A DNA stretch of 64,000 nt from Solen grandis (taxonomy: Eukaryota; Mollusca; Bivalvia; Adapedonta; Solenidae). The stretch is taken from contig CM037777.1 of assembly GCA_021229015.1 (NCBI GenBank), positions 60,348,545 to 60,412,544 of the forward strand. The letters run 5' to 3'. Positions 36,055-49,142 of the stretch are shown piece by piece; position 1 is the stretch's first letter; each line of letters begins with the position of its first letter. The translations under genes were made by a program, and so were the position numbers. Under the pieces are notes generated by a model. That model did no database searches and was not told the origin of the DNA. It saw only the letters and a list, made by a program, of their open reading frames with translations.

Positions 36055-36204
36055 CGATGCTCCTGAGGATCTGGATGGATATAAAAAAGTGGTGGAATGC
36101 AAAGAAAAGATGATAAAGGATCAAGTGGAAAAGATGGAAAGGATGGAAAAATATCAAATGATAGAGCCAAAGAATTAGAAGAGAAAGAAGAAAAAAAAAA
36201 AATT
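36055..36204 (+). CDS. Exon 3 of the MIEAP-like gene, with a frame problem
   Basis: The exon lies between TATTTCAG and a perfect GTAAGT donor. Its first base completes the split codon from exon 2 (S), then reads D-A-P-E-D-L-D-G-Y-K-K. Continuing in that frame meets TAG at about 36175. A one-base shift at the AAAAAA run (about 36086) gives an open Gly/Lys/Asp-rich frame instead: S-G-G-M-Q-R-K-D-D-K, then G-K-D-G-K-D-G-K and a Glu/Lys-rich end. The exon length as it stands fits the phase of exon 4, so a shift at the first A-run would need compensation, perhaps at the A13 run at 36190-36202, or an extra exon. It could be an assembly homopolymer error, a real mutation or a mis-called exon. Confidence 0.55.
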
Positions 36205-36437
36205 GTAAGTTTTTTTTTTTTTAGCGCAATTAAGTTTCAAATCTACATTTTTTAAGCAAAAAATATGTTAACACTTATTACCCAGTGGAAATTTACATAT
36301 GCAATTAAACCTGGCTTTAAGACCAATTTGGAATTAAAGACAAAATCACTGTTAAGACTTTATGTTTTAAGAACCAATTAATTTTAAGCAGAAATTAAAT
36401 GGTTACATGTCCCACCTGACATTATTTTTAGCTTGAC

Positions 36438-39400
36438 TTTTTAGCTCACCTTTACCAAGTTTGTACAAATCATGACACTGGGGTCAAATTTGGCTCTGTC
36501 ATAGGGGTCACTTGATTTAACATAGACTTATATTGAAAAAAAACAACTAGAAAAATTCTTTTTCTCAGAAACCACATGGCCTGGAGTTAAGATATTTGGT
36601 GTGTAACATTGCCTTATGAACATCATCATGTACCAAGTTCAGAGATGGAAAATTCCACTCGTCCGCTTGTCCTGCATAATTTTTTCCTTCTTTGTCTATA
36701 TTGCAGGACGAGCGAGATTTTTTTGCTCTCCTTCTTTGTCTTTAGTGCAGGACGAGTAGTAAATTTAAAATTTTTCCAACCCTGAAGTTTGTTCAAATCA
36801 TAGCCCTGGGGTTAAAATTGACCCCACCCAGGGGTCACTTGATTTGACTTAGATTTACATAAGAAAGATTTTAAAAAGATATCCTTGTCAGAAACCACAA
36901 GATCATGGGTTTAGATATTTGGTATGTAACATGGCCTTGTGGACCTGAACCAAGTTTTCAAATCATGGCCCTAGGGTCAAAATTGGTCCCAAGCTAGAGT
37001 TAACTTGGCTTTTTGGACCACATGTTAACTTTTTGTGTGGAATTCAGATTATATAGCTGTTCTTCTGCATGGATTTTGTATTCAGTATGACTATGTTGTA
37101 AAAGGCAATGAAAGCAGTATTTCTCAGCGATACCCCTTTGTCTGGCGTCCCTCGTGTGTCGTCAACAATTTGGCTTGTTAACTCTCTAGAGGCCATATTT
37201 TTAGGCCAATCTTCATGAAACTTGGTCAGGATGTATGTCTCCATAAAGTCTTGGCCAAGTTCGAATTGGGTCATGTGGGGTCAAAAAGTAGGTCATGAGG
37301 TCAAATCTTATAAAAACCTTGTTAATATGCTAGAGACCACATTTTTGGCCCAATCTTCATGAAACTTGGTCAGAATGTTTCTCTCCTTAAAGTCTTGGCC
37401 AAGTTCGAATTTGGGTCATGTGGGGTCAAAAAGAAGGTCACAAGGTCAATTCTTATAAAAACCTTGTTAAAACTCTAGAGGCCACATTTTTGGCCCAATC
37501 TTTATGAAACTTAGAATGTTTGTTTCTATAAAATCTTGGACAAGTTCGAATTTGGGTCATGTGGGGTCAAAAAGAAGGTCACGAGATCAAATCTTAGTAA
37601 AACCTTGTTAAAACTCTAGAGGCCACTTTTTTGGCCCAATCTTCATGAAACATTGTCAGAATGTTTGTTTCCATAAAATCTTGGACAAGTTCGAATTTGG
37701 GTCATGTGGAGTCAAAAAGTATGTCATGAGGTCAAATTTTAGAAAACCTTGTTAAAACTCTAGAGGCCATTTTTTGGCCCAATCTTCATGAAACTTGGTC
37801 AGGATGTTTGTTTCCATAAAATCTTGGTCAGGTTCGAATTTGGGTCATGTGGAGTCAAAAAGTATGTCATGAGGTCAGATTTTAAAAAAACCTTGTTAAC
37901 TCTCTAGAGGCCACATTATTGGCCCAATCTTCATAAATTTTGGACAGAATGTTTGTTTCCATAGAATCTTGGCAGTTCGAATTTGGGTATGTGGGTCAAA
38001 AAGTAGTCATGAGGTCAATTTAAAAAACCTTGTTAACCTCTAGAGGCCACATTTTTGGGCCAATCCTCATGAAACTTTGTCAGAATGTTTGTTTCCATAA
38101 AATCTTGAACAGGTTCGAATTTGTGTCATGTGGGGTCATAAAGAAGGTCACAAGATCAAATCTTAGTAAAACCTTGTTATCACTCTAGAGGCCACATTTT
38201 TGGACCAATCTTCATGAAACTTGGTCAGAATTTTTGTTTCCATAAAGTCTTGGACAAGTTTAAATTTGGGTCATGTGGGGCCATGTTTTTGGCCATTTCA
38301 TTATGAAACTTGGTCAGAATGTTTGTTTCCATAAAATCTTGGACAAGTTCGAATTTGGGTCATGTGGAGTCAAAAAGTATGTCATGAGGTCAAATTTTAG
38401 AAAAACCTTGTTAACACTCTAGAGGCCATTTTTTGACCCAATTCTTCATGAAACTTGGTCAGAATGTTTGTTTCCATAAAATCTTGGACAAGTTCGAATT
38501 TGGGTCATGTGGGGTCAAAAAGTAGGTCATGAGGTCAAATTTTAGAAAAACCTTGTTAACACTCTAGAGGCCATGTTTTTGGCCAAATCTTTATGAAACT
38601 TGGTCAGGATGTTTGTTTCCATAAAATCTTGGACAGGTTCGAATTTGGGTCATGTGGGGTCAAAAAGTAGATCATGAGGTCAAATTTTAGAAAAACCTTG
38701 TTAACACTCTAGAGGCCATTTTTGGCCAATTATGAAACTTGGTCAGATGTTTTTCCATAAAATCTTGGACAAGTTCAATTTAGGTCATGTGGGGTCAAAA
38801 AGTATGTCATTAGGTCAAATCTTATAAAAACCTTGTAAACACTCTAGAGGCCACATTTTTGGCCCAATCTTCATAAATTTTGGTAGAATGTTTGTTTCCA
38901 TAAAAAGTAGTCATAGGTCAAATCTTAGAAAAACCTTGTTAACACTCTAGAGGCCACATTTTTGGGCCAATCTTTATGAAACTTGGTTAGAATGTTTGTT
39001 TCCATAAAATCGTGGACAGGTTCGAATTTGGGTCATGTGTGGTCAAAAAGTAGATCATGAGGTCAAATCTTAGAAGAACCTTGTTAACACGGCCTTTTTG
39101 GTTGGAATGTTTCTCTCCATAAAATCTTGGATTAATTTGGGCATGTGGGGTCAAAAATACAGATCAAATCTTAGAAAACCTTGTTAACATTTTTGGCCAA
39201 TCATGAAACTTGTCAGAATTTTTTTTCCATAAATCTTGGACAAGTTTGAATTTGGGTAGGGGTCAAGAAGTGGTCACGAGGTGAAATCTTATAAAAACAT
39301 TGTTAACACTCTAGAGGCCATGTTTTTGGCCAAATCTTTATGAAACTTAAAATTAAAAAACCTTGTTTACAATTTCAATTTTTGGCCCAATTCTTAAATT

Positions 39401-39839
39401 TTGGACAGAATATTTGTTTCCATAAAATCTTGGAGAAGTTTGAATTTGGGTCATGTGGGGTCAAAAAGTAGGTCACGAGGTCAAATTTGAGAGAAACCTT
39501 GTTAACACTCAAGAGGCCATGTTTTTGGCCCAATCTTCATGAAACTTGAACAGAATGTTTGTTTCCATAGAATCTTGGACAAGTTCGGATTTGGGTAATG
39601 TGGGATCAGTAAGTAGATCATGAGGTCAAATCTTAGAAAAAACCTTGTTAACAATCTAGAAGCCACATTTTTGGCCCAATCTTCATGAAACTTGGTTGGA
39701 ATGCTTGTTTCCATTATATCTTGGACAAGTTCAAATTTGGGTCATGTGGGATCAAAAAGTAGGTCAATTTGAAAAATCCAACATATGTTGCTCATTTATA
39801 ATCAGGTGAGCGATACAGGGCAATCATGGCCCTCTTGTT
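36438..39839 (+). mobile_element. Family-1-related repeat with ~144-bp satellite
   Basis: A worn start TTTTTAGCTCACCTTTACC lies at 36438. A second 5'-type stretch at about 37122-37160 (CAGCGATACCCCTTTGTCTG, GTCGTGTGTCGTCAACAATT) leads into a satellite with CTCTAGAGGCCAC and TCTTGG(A/C)CAAGTTCGAATT. The latter motif is at 37249, 37393, 37534, 37679 and 37822, giving a 141-145-bp step, and the satellite continues to about 39770. The end is CAGGTGAGCGATACAGGG, then CAATCATGGCCCTCTTGTT. It is probably two elements, one truncated. Confidence 0.6.
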
Positions 39840-40496
39840 ACAAATTTATCTCCCCCTTTTGGACTTAAATATTTGCATACAACATACTACATAAATGTAT
39901 CATGCTTATATCTCAGCAATCAGTCATGGGATTGACTTAAAACTTCACAGAGATTTTCTGGTGCATCAGACAATCAAGTTAGATAACCCTTGACTGAATT
40001 TATTATAAATTATGGCCCCTTTTGAACTTTCAAATTTAAGTATAAGATTTGTATGCAAATACTAAAACCATTGCAAGTATTGAATTGAAACTTCACACAC
40101 GTCAGCCACGTCTTCAAGCGTACTAAAATAACCATGTTGTATGACTTTAAGTTGAATTTAAAGCAAATTATTGGCTTTTTTGACTCAGAAAATTGGGTTA
40201 AAGTTTAGCATGCAGGTACCATCAAAGCTGAATCGTAGAAACCATTGCATGTAATAGATCGAAACTTTAAGCATTTTTTTTCTATCACTCCAATCTACTG
40301 AAATAACCAAAAGAAATATCTCCCGGTTGAATTAAATGCAAATCATGGTGTTTTTTTTAACTTTTATTATTTGGTCAGTTTTCCATATATTGGCTGAAGT
40401 TTTGCATGTTTTTTACTATGATTCATATATCTTTTAATCCTTAAACTAATAAGAGCCAGATTATTCAAGCACGCTGTCTCAAGGACATTTCTTGTT
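39840..40496 (+). mobile_element. Diverged family-2-like repeat
   Basis: Body units have GGTTAAAGTTTAGCATGCAG and ATTGAATTGAAACTTCACA. The end GCACGCTGTCTCAAGGACAT then TTCTTGTT resembles family-2 ends. It directly follows the previous element. Confidence 0.45.
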
Positions 40497-40835
40497 CATC
40501 TGATGAGGAAGAGAATAAGCCAGAGGGCATCCATGTTTGTGTATTAATTTTATGAGATTGTAACATTACACTGGGGTGCTTCTTTGAGTTTCTCCTCAAC
40601 TGTAAAATTTTGTTGTGAAAATAAAGTATAAAGATGTGGATAGATATAATTAACACTGCTTTAACATGCAGGTGTGACAGAGCTGTCCACAGATTTCTTG
40701 TTTGATCTTATTTGATAATTAAAATTTTAACAAGAAGTCTTGTGACTGGCATTTATTTTTCACTGTAATAAATACTATTTTATGAACCATGTAATATTAC
40801 AAATATATTTTGATGTACTTACATATACTTCTCAG

Positions 40836-41150
40836 GGAAGGTAACTTGGAGAAACAGACTAATATGATCCATGAAAAACAAACAACAATCATTGCCTTGG
40901 AAAAGAATTTGAATGATTCATACAGTGAAAATCAAGACAATCTGCAAAAAATAGAAGAGCTAAATGGAGTAACTGAAAGGCTAAGCAAGGATGCGTCTGA
41001 ATTGTGGGGTGAGAACAGTACTCAGAAGCAGGTCATAGAACATATGAAGAGAGAACAGAAGGATGCTGAATACAGGCATGAGAGTAAAGTACGGAAACTG
41101 ATGGGGGACATCAGCAGTCTGACGGCCCAAAGAGATGACCTGAGGGACAG
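40836..41150 (+). CDS. Exon 4 of the MIEAP-like gene (coiled coil)
   Basis: Starts after CTTCTCAG with one base completing a codon, then encodes 104 codons and leaves two bases before a GTGGGT donor. The peptide (E-G-N-L-E-K-Q-T-N-M-I-H-E-K...) is rich in Glu, Lys, Gln and Leu with heptad-like spacing, typical of a coiled coil. It ends ISSLTAQRDDLRDR. Its last two bases and the first base of exon 5 form the Arg codon of DLRDR-F-S-K, so exons 4 and 5 join in phase. In MIEAP/SPATA18 proteins a coiled coil precedes the conserved C-terminal domain, which matches this order. Confidence 0.8.
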
Positions 41151-41538
41151 GTGGGTATACCATAAAGAATAATTTGCTTATTTTCTTATGTTAATTTCAT
41201 ATACCCCAAGATACAAAATATATGGGGTTTTTTTCTTTGTGCACCTGTAATAAAAAAATTGAGAAAAATGGACAATCTTTCTTGTGAATGCCTATGATGC
41301 ATTTGAATTGTTAAATTAATCTCCCCTCAAAAGGAACCAACTAGGAACCCTGAACGCATTTTAGTTTAGAAAAACAATTGCCAAATGGATGTATTTAATT
41401 TAAATGGTTTTATTTAAAGGCCCAGCAGTGCATAATATTAAAAAAAGAAAAGCAGAATGTGTGCTTCAGATTTGTTAAGAGATCTATACATATTTGTTCA
41501 CGACAACATTACTACAAAACAACTGATAAAGAATATTT

Positions 41539-43060
41539 TATTATGCCCCCCTCCGCCCCCTCCGAAGAAGAGGGGGCATATTGCTTTGCACATGTCGGTC
41601 AGTAGGTTGGTCCGTCCGTCAGTCTGTCGGTAGACCAAACCTTATCAAAGTGATAACTTAAGTTCTATTTGACCCTTAAGTCTTGAACTTAATATGGCTG
41701 TTGATTATGACTAGTAGACCCCTTTTGATTTTGATGTCAAGATCACAAGGTTACTTATTAACATGTTAACATATTTTATATTAAAGTCTTGTCCAAATGA
41801 TAACTTCAGTTCTATTTGACCCTGACATCTTAAACTTGGTATGGTTGTTGCTTATGACTAGAAAAGAACCCTATTGATTGGGGTCTGTTCTTCAAAGGTC
41901 AGGGTCACAAGGTCATAAATTAAATTTTCTTTAACATTTTGTTAAGGAAGCATCGTCCAACTGATTAACTCTAAGTATCGCTTTTTATGCCCCCACAATA
42001 AATGAGGGGGGGGGGGGGGGGGGAGCATATAGATTTGCCTTATATGTCTGTACGTCTGTCCCGAAACTTTGTGACATGCATAACTCTGATCAAACCACCA
42101 TTGAAGTTGACAGACTTATGGGTCTTTGTTGTTTTTAAAAAAATGGAATTTTATGCTTGTGATGCACATAACTCTGAAAGTATTTGTACTACAGACTTGA
42201 AACTTCATGGATATATTATTCAGGACATAAACTTGTGCACCTGGGTATTTTTATCGAACCTTCATTGAAGTTGACAGAGTTAGGGGCCTTTGTTTTCTAA
42301 AAATATGGAATTTTATGCTTGTGACGCACATAACTCTGAAAGTATTTGTGCTACAGACTTGAAACTTCATGGATATATTATTCAGGACAGACTTGCGCAC
42401 CTGTGTGTTGGCTTTTGTTTTGGAAAATGAGAAGAGTAGGGGCATCTGTGTCCTCTGGACATATTTCTATGCACAATTGTTGCTTGCTTATAAGTAATAG
42501 GAAACCCCTTGAATTTTGGGTATGTACCTCAAAGGTCAAGTCAAGGTCATGAGGTTATAAGAAGAATCTTCACAAACACTGTGTTGAGTAAGTATTGTCC
42601 AACTGATAACACAAAACCTTGTCCAAATGATAACTTAAGTTCTATTTGACCCTGAAGTCTCAAAACGTAATATGGTTGTTTCTTAAGACTAATAGAAGAC
42701 CCCTATTGATTTTGTTGTCAATACCTCAAAGGTCAAGGTCACATGTCAATATATTTTTATATGAAAGTCTTGTCTGAGTGATAAACTTAGTTCTTTTTGA
42801 CCCTGAGATCTCAAACTTGGTATTGTTGTTGCTTATAACTTTTAAAAGAACCCTATTGATTTTGGGATTTGTACCTCAAAGGTCAAGGTCATGAAGTTAA
42901 AAGTTGAATTTTCACAAACACTGTGTTAAGTATTGCCAACAAATAACTCAAAATTTAATAATTATGCACCCCACCCTTTTGAACAAGAGAGGGGCATATT
43001 GCTTTGCACATGTTGATCTCTAGGTCTGTCGGTCAGTCTGTTGGTGGACCAAAACTTGTC
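41539..43060 (+). repeat. Cluster of ATGCCCCC-type interspersed repeats
   Basis: Three 5' ends with C-run/G-run inverted arms (ATTATGCCCCCCTCC...AGAGGGGGCATA; TTATGCCCCCACAATA...GAGGGGG; TTATGCACCCCACCC...GAGGGGCATA). Each is followed by GTC(G/T)GT-rich sequence and similar ~150-bp body units. Confidence 0.5.
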
Positions 43061-44147
43061 TTATAATAAACCATGAAACACTTACCTTTTGGTTGTATAT
43101 TTCTGACAATGTTACTTTACTTAAAATTTCATATACTTATATAAATCCTCTTCTATTCATTTATTTCAGTGAAGATTTAGTTTCACTTTTAGCAATGTTC
43201 ATAAAAAATACAGATTGTACTATTAAATCAATCTAAATAAATTAATTCTTAAATAGGTTTTGAACAAATACACTTTTGTTGTTATTTAAATTTACATGTC
43301 AGCCATTTTAGTTTTAAGGTGAAACAAACATAAAATGAAACAAGTTACTCTTTATGTAGCAGAAGCAAAATGTCTTGGAAGTCATTCTTGAAGTGAAATG
43401 ACTGCAATAAAATTAGGCCATATCAATATCCGTCTTTTTGTAATTTTGCTTTTGTGATAAAATACGAGGTGAATATAAACCCATTCTTAATTTCTTAATT
43501 GGCCCATTCTTTCATTAATTTGACTTCCAATAGGTTTTAATCAATATATGTACTGAAGACATTTCAGTGATCTACCTTTCATAGTTTGTCAATTAAGGTG
43601 TGAAAACACAATAGCTGAATGGCGCATTAGAGGGGTTCAGTTTTACTAGTATACCGGTCCAACGTAGCTTGTGGTACAAACCGGTACAAGAACGAATAAT
43701 ACCGGTACTTCAGCTGTTTATGTTTAACCACAGAAGTTGAATTTCTATCAATAAATAAGTATTATATTAAAAAATGAGTCCTGTATATTGCATAATAATA
43801 ACATTTTTTTTATTATATACGGGACTTATCTTTTACTTTATTATATTTATTTATTGAAAGAAATTCAAACTCCTGTGGTCTAACAAAAGTAAATGAGCAC
43901 AAATTTTCAATATTTTGTCGAAGAATGACGTAATATTATATTTATTGTTTAATAACATCAAAAACCTGCATCAATTTCCATTCCATAAATATTAGAAAAT
44001 ACAATTTTATTTAAAACTATTCACATGTTTTCATTAACGACCTTGAAAGGAAATTTAAAAAAAAATGGCTGATGGCGACAATCATAATCTTGATGTTGTC
44101 AGTAATATATGAATAGTCTTCAACACAAGTTCTAGAATATTTAAATA

Positions 44148-44199
44148 CGGTATATCGTGGTACGAACCACAGAACTTACCTAAAAACCACGATATACCG
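44148..44199. repeat. Perfect 14-bp inverted repeat
   Basis: CGGTATATCGTGGT is mirrored by ACCACGATATACCG with a 24-bp spacer. Related CCGGT and GTGGTTC motifs lie around it (43640-44240), suggesting a small element. Confidence 0.55.
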
Positions 44200-45326
44200 T
44201 GGTTCAGTTCCAACCGGTGGTGGTTCCCAGTTCTACAGGGCATGGTAGACAGGTTTGGATTAAACCACACTAGCAGCCAAATTTTAATTTGGATAAAGGG
44301 TTATGTTTGAATAAACCAAACAAATAAAGGGTTGTATTTCATATTAACTAATATAAGGAAAAATTCGGGACCAAAGGTTAGGTTCGGATAAAGGTAGGCT
44401 TCGGATAACGCATCTTTGGATAACCAAGATCCAACTGTATATAAATATTATGGCATGTGAGGGGAGCATATATGTTTTACAAACATTTCTTTTTAAATTT
44501 GTTTTTGTTTAGTTGTTGTAAATATTATGGGAATGTTTTCAAAGTTCTTGATTTAATTCATATATGATAAACAGTAAGTTTCTTTGAATTAATTGTAAAT
44601 TATAGCTAAACAAGCAGTGTTGTTTGAGATTTTTTATGATAACTTTAAACCAGGCCAAAATATACAAACATTTAAAGACATAGACTGCTCTATTGAGATA
44701 TGAATGTGCTATACTAATGTTGTGAAGTAATTTATGCAATTACTGACATGATATTTCTTCTTGCCACAAACCAATATTTCTCCTCCTCGCAAACCAAAGT
44801 ACAGAATTAAATTCTTTTTTTGAACCTATGATAAGTCCATGGTCCTATACTGTCATTACATGGTTTAGAGCCAAAAAAAAAAGTTCTGCAGATGGTTGGC
44901 TAGTTTTCTTATTTAGTCTGTAAAGAAACTCTAGAACTGTTTGTATATGAAATTTTAATCAAGATTAACTTAATTGTTTTCATTAAGCTGGTGATACTCT
45001 GGTGATCATTCTAGGGCCATGATGGCCTCTTTTTATATTAGATCTTCATTTAACTTGGAAAGAATAATTGTTTGCATGATATCTTAAATGAATGTGAGAA
45101 TTGGTTATCAAGGGTGAAAAATCATGTCACAAGGACATTTTTTTTTTTAATCGAATGCAATATTCTTTTGTTTTACATCATACTTTAGCTTTGCCATTGA
45201 AAAATCAACTTAAAATGTGGATTCCATGAAAGACACTTTTCCATATTGTATGATACAACATTCTGCTGTCAGCTGACACCTAACTTCGTTAAGGGTAATA
45301 ATCAAGGTTATTTGTTATTCTGACAG

Positions 45327-45531
45327 GTTTAGCAAAGTAGCAGGAGCGAAGCTGACTGATAACAACGCCGACATTGCTGACCTTAGTGACCCCAACAGGG
45401 CCATGAAGCTGGCGGAGAGATTTGCTGCCTTATATGATGACGAGTGGACGGATGCTTTCCAGGAACAGAAGGATAAGATAAAGAAAAAATCAGACAAGGA
45501 GGTGGTACAGAATCTGCTCCAGGTTCTTGTG
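45327..45531 (+). CDS. SPATA18: Exon 5: MIEAP (SPATA18)-like domain, first part
   Basis: Starts after TTCTGACAG and ends at a GTGAGA donor. It contributes one base, then 68 codons, and is phase 0 at the end. It reads F-S-K-V-A-G-A-K-L-T-D, then LSDPNRAMKLAERF, LYDDEWTDAF, and an amphipathic helix ending N-L-L-Q-V-L-V. The combination of a DPNR...KLAE motif and LYDxEWTDAF immediately after a coiled coil matches my memory of invertebrate mitochondria-eating proteins. Family members act in mitochondrial quality control and bind mitochondrial membrane lipid. Assignment rests on motif memory, not on a search. Confidence 0.8.
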
Positions 45532-47937
45532 GTGAGAAAACATTGATTTGTTCATGACAAATTGAAATCTGAAATCACATTGTTTGTATGTTTGTCTTCT
45601 CGATGGCTATTTTTCTTTATTTATCTGTGTGTTTGTTTGTTTGCTTGTTTGTCAATCTTACTTTGTGCCTGAGCTGTACTGTTGTAGTCTTCATACATTT
45701 AGATGTTCAGTCTTTAGTAGAGATAAGAGGGCATGTCAAAACCTTAAACTATGTTCATTTTTTTACATGGCTGAGGTCAAGGTCATCAACAACAAAAAAT
45801 GCAATTGCTGTCTTTGTCACTATTAAATTTTCACATTAGAAGAGCTCAGTTGCAAATCAGCTAAAGTGATGTCTTTCTAAATTTGGGACTGTTTAAAGCC
45901 CCAGTGCGTTTTAGCTGGGAAAAATATATTTTTCAAAATTTCTAATTTGCAAAGCCTCAAATGATGTTTGATTAACCTCTTAATATTTAAATAAGCCCAC
46001 ATAATGAAATATTCACCTGGAAGCCTTAGTTGTTCAGACAGGGCAAAATAGTGAGAAAAATGGGCGGAGCTTGTTCTGAAACACACTGTTCAGTAAAATC
46101 ACAGATGTCTCGATGTACATGGGGTGTTTCAGAAGTTCATGGACTTTAGCTATAGACTGAATAAATCTTGATACACAGTAGTAGAGCAGATAGGAAGAAA
46201 ATCCACAAACTTCTGAAAAAACCCTTGTATGTTAATTTTATGCTTTCATTGTTTTGAGCTAAATATAGAACGAGACAGCCACAATTTGCAATTTTTTTAA
46301 TAGAATCTTTCCTGTAAATTAGGCATTTCTCAAGGTCTTTCAGTGATGAAATCAAAACCGAATTATATATCTTGTAAGTGCATTCGGATTTAGGTCTAAC
46401 ATCTATAAGGTACTGGGACTTTAAGTTTCTTGTTATATATGAAATGAAACAAAAATAAACAAAGGATCTATATATAACTTCAATTCAGCAGATACATTGT
46501 ATTTGAATCTGTCAAAAGTCAAAGATATGCAAACATATATGTGTTTCACATTTTTCTTTAATTATCTCCTTCATTTTGGAACATATAAAGTATAAAATCA
46601 TTTTCACAATGATAACATACATGTTTACATATATAAACATATAACACTTTGAAAAATTGATGCAAGGGGACATATAGAAAATGTTGCTCAGTCATAAAGA
46701 TCCAGGAAAAAAACAGAAGTTATAAGCCTTATCCTTAATTGAAGTAGAAAGAAAAAAAATGTCAAAATATAGTTGTATGTACATTTATGCTTTTAAAAAC
46801 AGCAAATAGAATCAAACTGCACAATGTGTTGAAAGACTGTTGATAGGATTTACATCTGTTGTTAGGATTTACATGCTGAATTAGCTAATAGCTTTACATG
46901 TCATTCTAACTCCAATGTTTAAGCAGGGTTGATAGGTCATGTGACGCCATATGACACATTTTCCCACAACTCTAGTTACTTGTAGTAAGTCAGCTGAACT
47001 TGCTCTTGGTTCATGATAAGCTCGCTGGCAGTCCCTAAGAACTTTGAGCACTTTGATTTATTTCATAATGTTCCATTCATACCTAAGGTCAGGTCATGAC
47101 CTGATCTACACAATCACATTGCATTGATATGCTGCTGAGCGCGGAGCAATATCACAACAAAACAGGAAAAATAGCTGTGGTATTTATACAACTTAACAAA
47201 GCCTGCTATTGATTTACAGCCACATAAGACTGTCGGGTACCACCAGTCTAAAAAATGGCCTAATTACATATAAAATTAAAAAGAAAGTGCATCAAAAATT
47301 AAAAAATACCCAAGGATTTTAAAAACACTTCATCTTGGAAAAATGTTGAATATTTTATTTCCTGTTTTTATATGCTCATCAAATGACATGATGTGTAGTA
47401 TTATGTATTCATCTGCAGGGAGAGGGACATCCACTGATGTTGTTCTCTCTCTAACTCTAACTAATGTGAACCAGTCTTTACCAAACTTGATCACAATGTA
47501 TTTTGGCACACTATGTCGGTCAAGTTTGATAAGCAGCCAAAATGTCTCAGACACTCCGGAGTTATGGCCTGTGAATTGGAGAAAAATTGCTAAATTAATA
47601 GTGTTTGCTCTCTAACCTAGCAAACATGAACCGATCTTGTCCAAACTTGGTCACAGTGGTCCAAACTTGGTCACATTGCAAAATTAACAGTGTCTGCTTT
47701 TCTAACACTGGCACAGGGGAACTGATCTTTACCAAACTTTGTCACATTGTTTATTGGCACTGTATCTCAATTGAGTCGGAAAGTTCGAGACACTCAAGAG
47801 TTGCAACCCTTGAATTGATAAAACTGCAGGACAGGCATATTTTGCAATAACCAGGCTCTTTTCAAACTGTTTTTGAGATTATTTAAAAACGTAATGAGGC
47901 ATATTTCGGCAATCGATTGGTGCATATATACAAATGT

Positions 47938-47962
47938 ATATATATATATATATATATATATA
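47938..47962. repeat. (TA)n microsatellite
   Basis: An uninterrupted run of TA dinucleotides. Confidence 0.9.
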
Positions 47963-48167
47963 TGTCTTAATTTTATTTTGTCACTGAAGAAAAAGTTCCA
48001 ACCTGTAAAAAAGAAATGTTGAATATCAAAGATTTATATTGTTTAAGTGGATGAGTATATATATTGTACTTGCTCACACAATCATGAACACATACAGGTT
48101 TTGCAATTTAATTTGGTTGTTAAAGACAGAACTAGTAATCACAAACAGAAATGTTCAGGCAGGAAGC

Positions 48168-48705
48168 TTTTTAGCTCACCTGAGCACAAAGTGCTCATGG
48201 TTAGCTATTAGGATCACCCTCTGTCCTGTGTCTGGAGTCATCCATCTTCAACAATTTGCTTTATCGAGATCTCCTCTGAAACCACTGGACATAATTTGAT
48301 TAAACTTGGCAGGGATGATCCTTGGGTGAATCTTCACAAAAGTTGCTAAAATAAACTTGATCCATGTAGAAGTCTGGTTGCCTTGGCAACAGAAAAAAAA
48401 AAATCATCTCCTTCAAAACTACTAGCCAGATTTCAAAATGTTTTGGTACAGTTGTTCCTTGGGTAACCCTCTACCAAGATTGCAAAAATTATTCCGATCC
48501 ATAAAAAAACATGGCAGTCAGGGGCATGGCTAATTTGCCTTAAAGGTATGTAAGGAACACTTAAAAAGACTTCTGCTCCAAAACTTCTGACCAGATTTTA
48601 AAATGTTTTGGCACAGATGTTCTATGGGTAAGCTTCTACCAAGATTGCTCCTTTAGAGCAATGGTGCTCAGGTGAGCGATATAGGGCCATCATGGCCCTC
48701 TTGTT
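48168..48705 (+). mobile_element. HINE-like repeat family 1, short copy
   Basis: Starts TTTTTAGCTCACCTGAGC with AAGTGCTCATGGTTAGC, and has AACAATTTGCTTTATCGAG and CATGTAGAAGTCTGGTTGCC (as in 24181-25192). It ends GCTCAGGTGAGCGATATAGG then GCCATCATGGCCCTCTTGTT. Confidence 0.7.
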
Positions 48706-49037
48706 TTAATGAAAACTTTTTCAATTAATGGTACATGTATATGATTTCATTACCAAAGTTCTAGACTGTCATGTTCCTCTTTGGAATAATCAGAATCTTA
48801 TAACATATTTTAATAGTCATAGAAATAATTTGTGTAAATTAATATTTGAGATATCTCTAGAAGAAGTATATATAAAAAGTCTGTAGTTCCACTGAGTGAT
48901 CTTAAATGATCCCTAATTAAATGGATTTCCCATGTTTTTGAACTACGTGTGTCCATGTTCCGATGTTTTTGAACTACATGTGTCCATGTTTTCTATATTA
49001 AGAAAATATTGAGAATCATTACATGGTGGTATTACAG

Positions 49038-49142
49038 GAGTGTTTCCAGTTCTGTCAGAGGATTGCAGACCAGCAGATGGACGTCCTGAACAATGTTCTC
49101 CTTCACCCATGCCAGGATGCCAGTCTTGATAGGAACATCTCG
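49038..49142 (+). CDS. SPATA18: Exon 6 of the MIEAP-like gene
   Basis: 35 codons, phase 0 on both sides, between ATTACAG and a GTAAGA donor. Reads E-C-F-Q-F-C-Q-R-I-A-D-Q-Q, then V-L-N-N-V-L-L-H-P and ends R-N-I-S. Joined to exon 5 it continues an alpha-helical stretch (LLQVLV-ECFQFC) as expected for the helical MIEAP C-terminal domain. No stop or frame problem. Confidence 0.8.

Larger units (their letters stand above)
41151..45326 (+). other. Intron between exons 4 and 5
   Basis: Holds several repeats of the ATGCCCCC...GGGGGCAT type (starts near 41539, 41989 and 42961, each with ATTGCTTTGCACATGT or similar). It also has body units with TATGGTTGTTGCTTATGACTAG, a G-run of about 20 at 42005, and a hairpin at 44148-44199. 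No exon was recognised. Confidence 0.45.
45532..49037 (+). other. Intron between exons 5 and 6
   Basis: Mostly AT-rich. Contains a diverged repeat at about 47370-47850 with units (C)CAAACTTGGTCACA, a (TA)n microsatellite at 47938-47962, and a family-1 element at 48168-48705. Confidence 0.45.
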
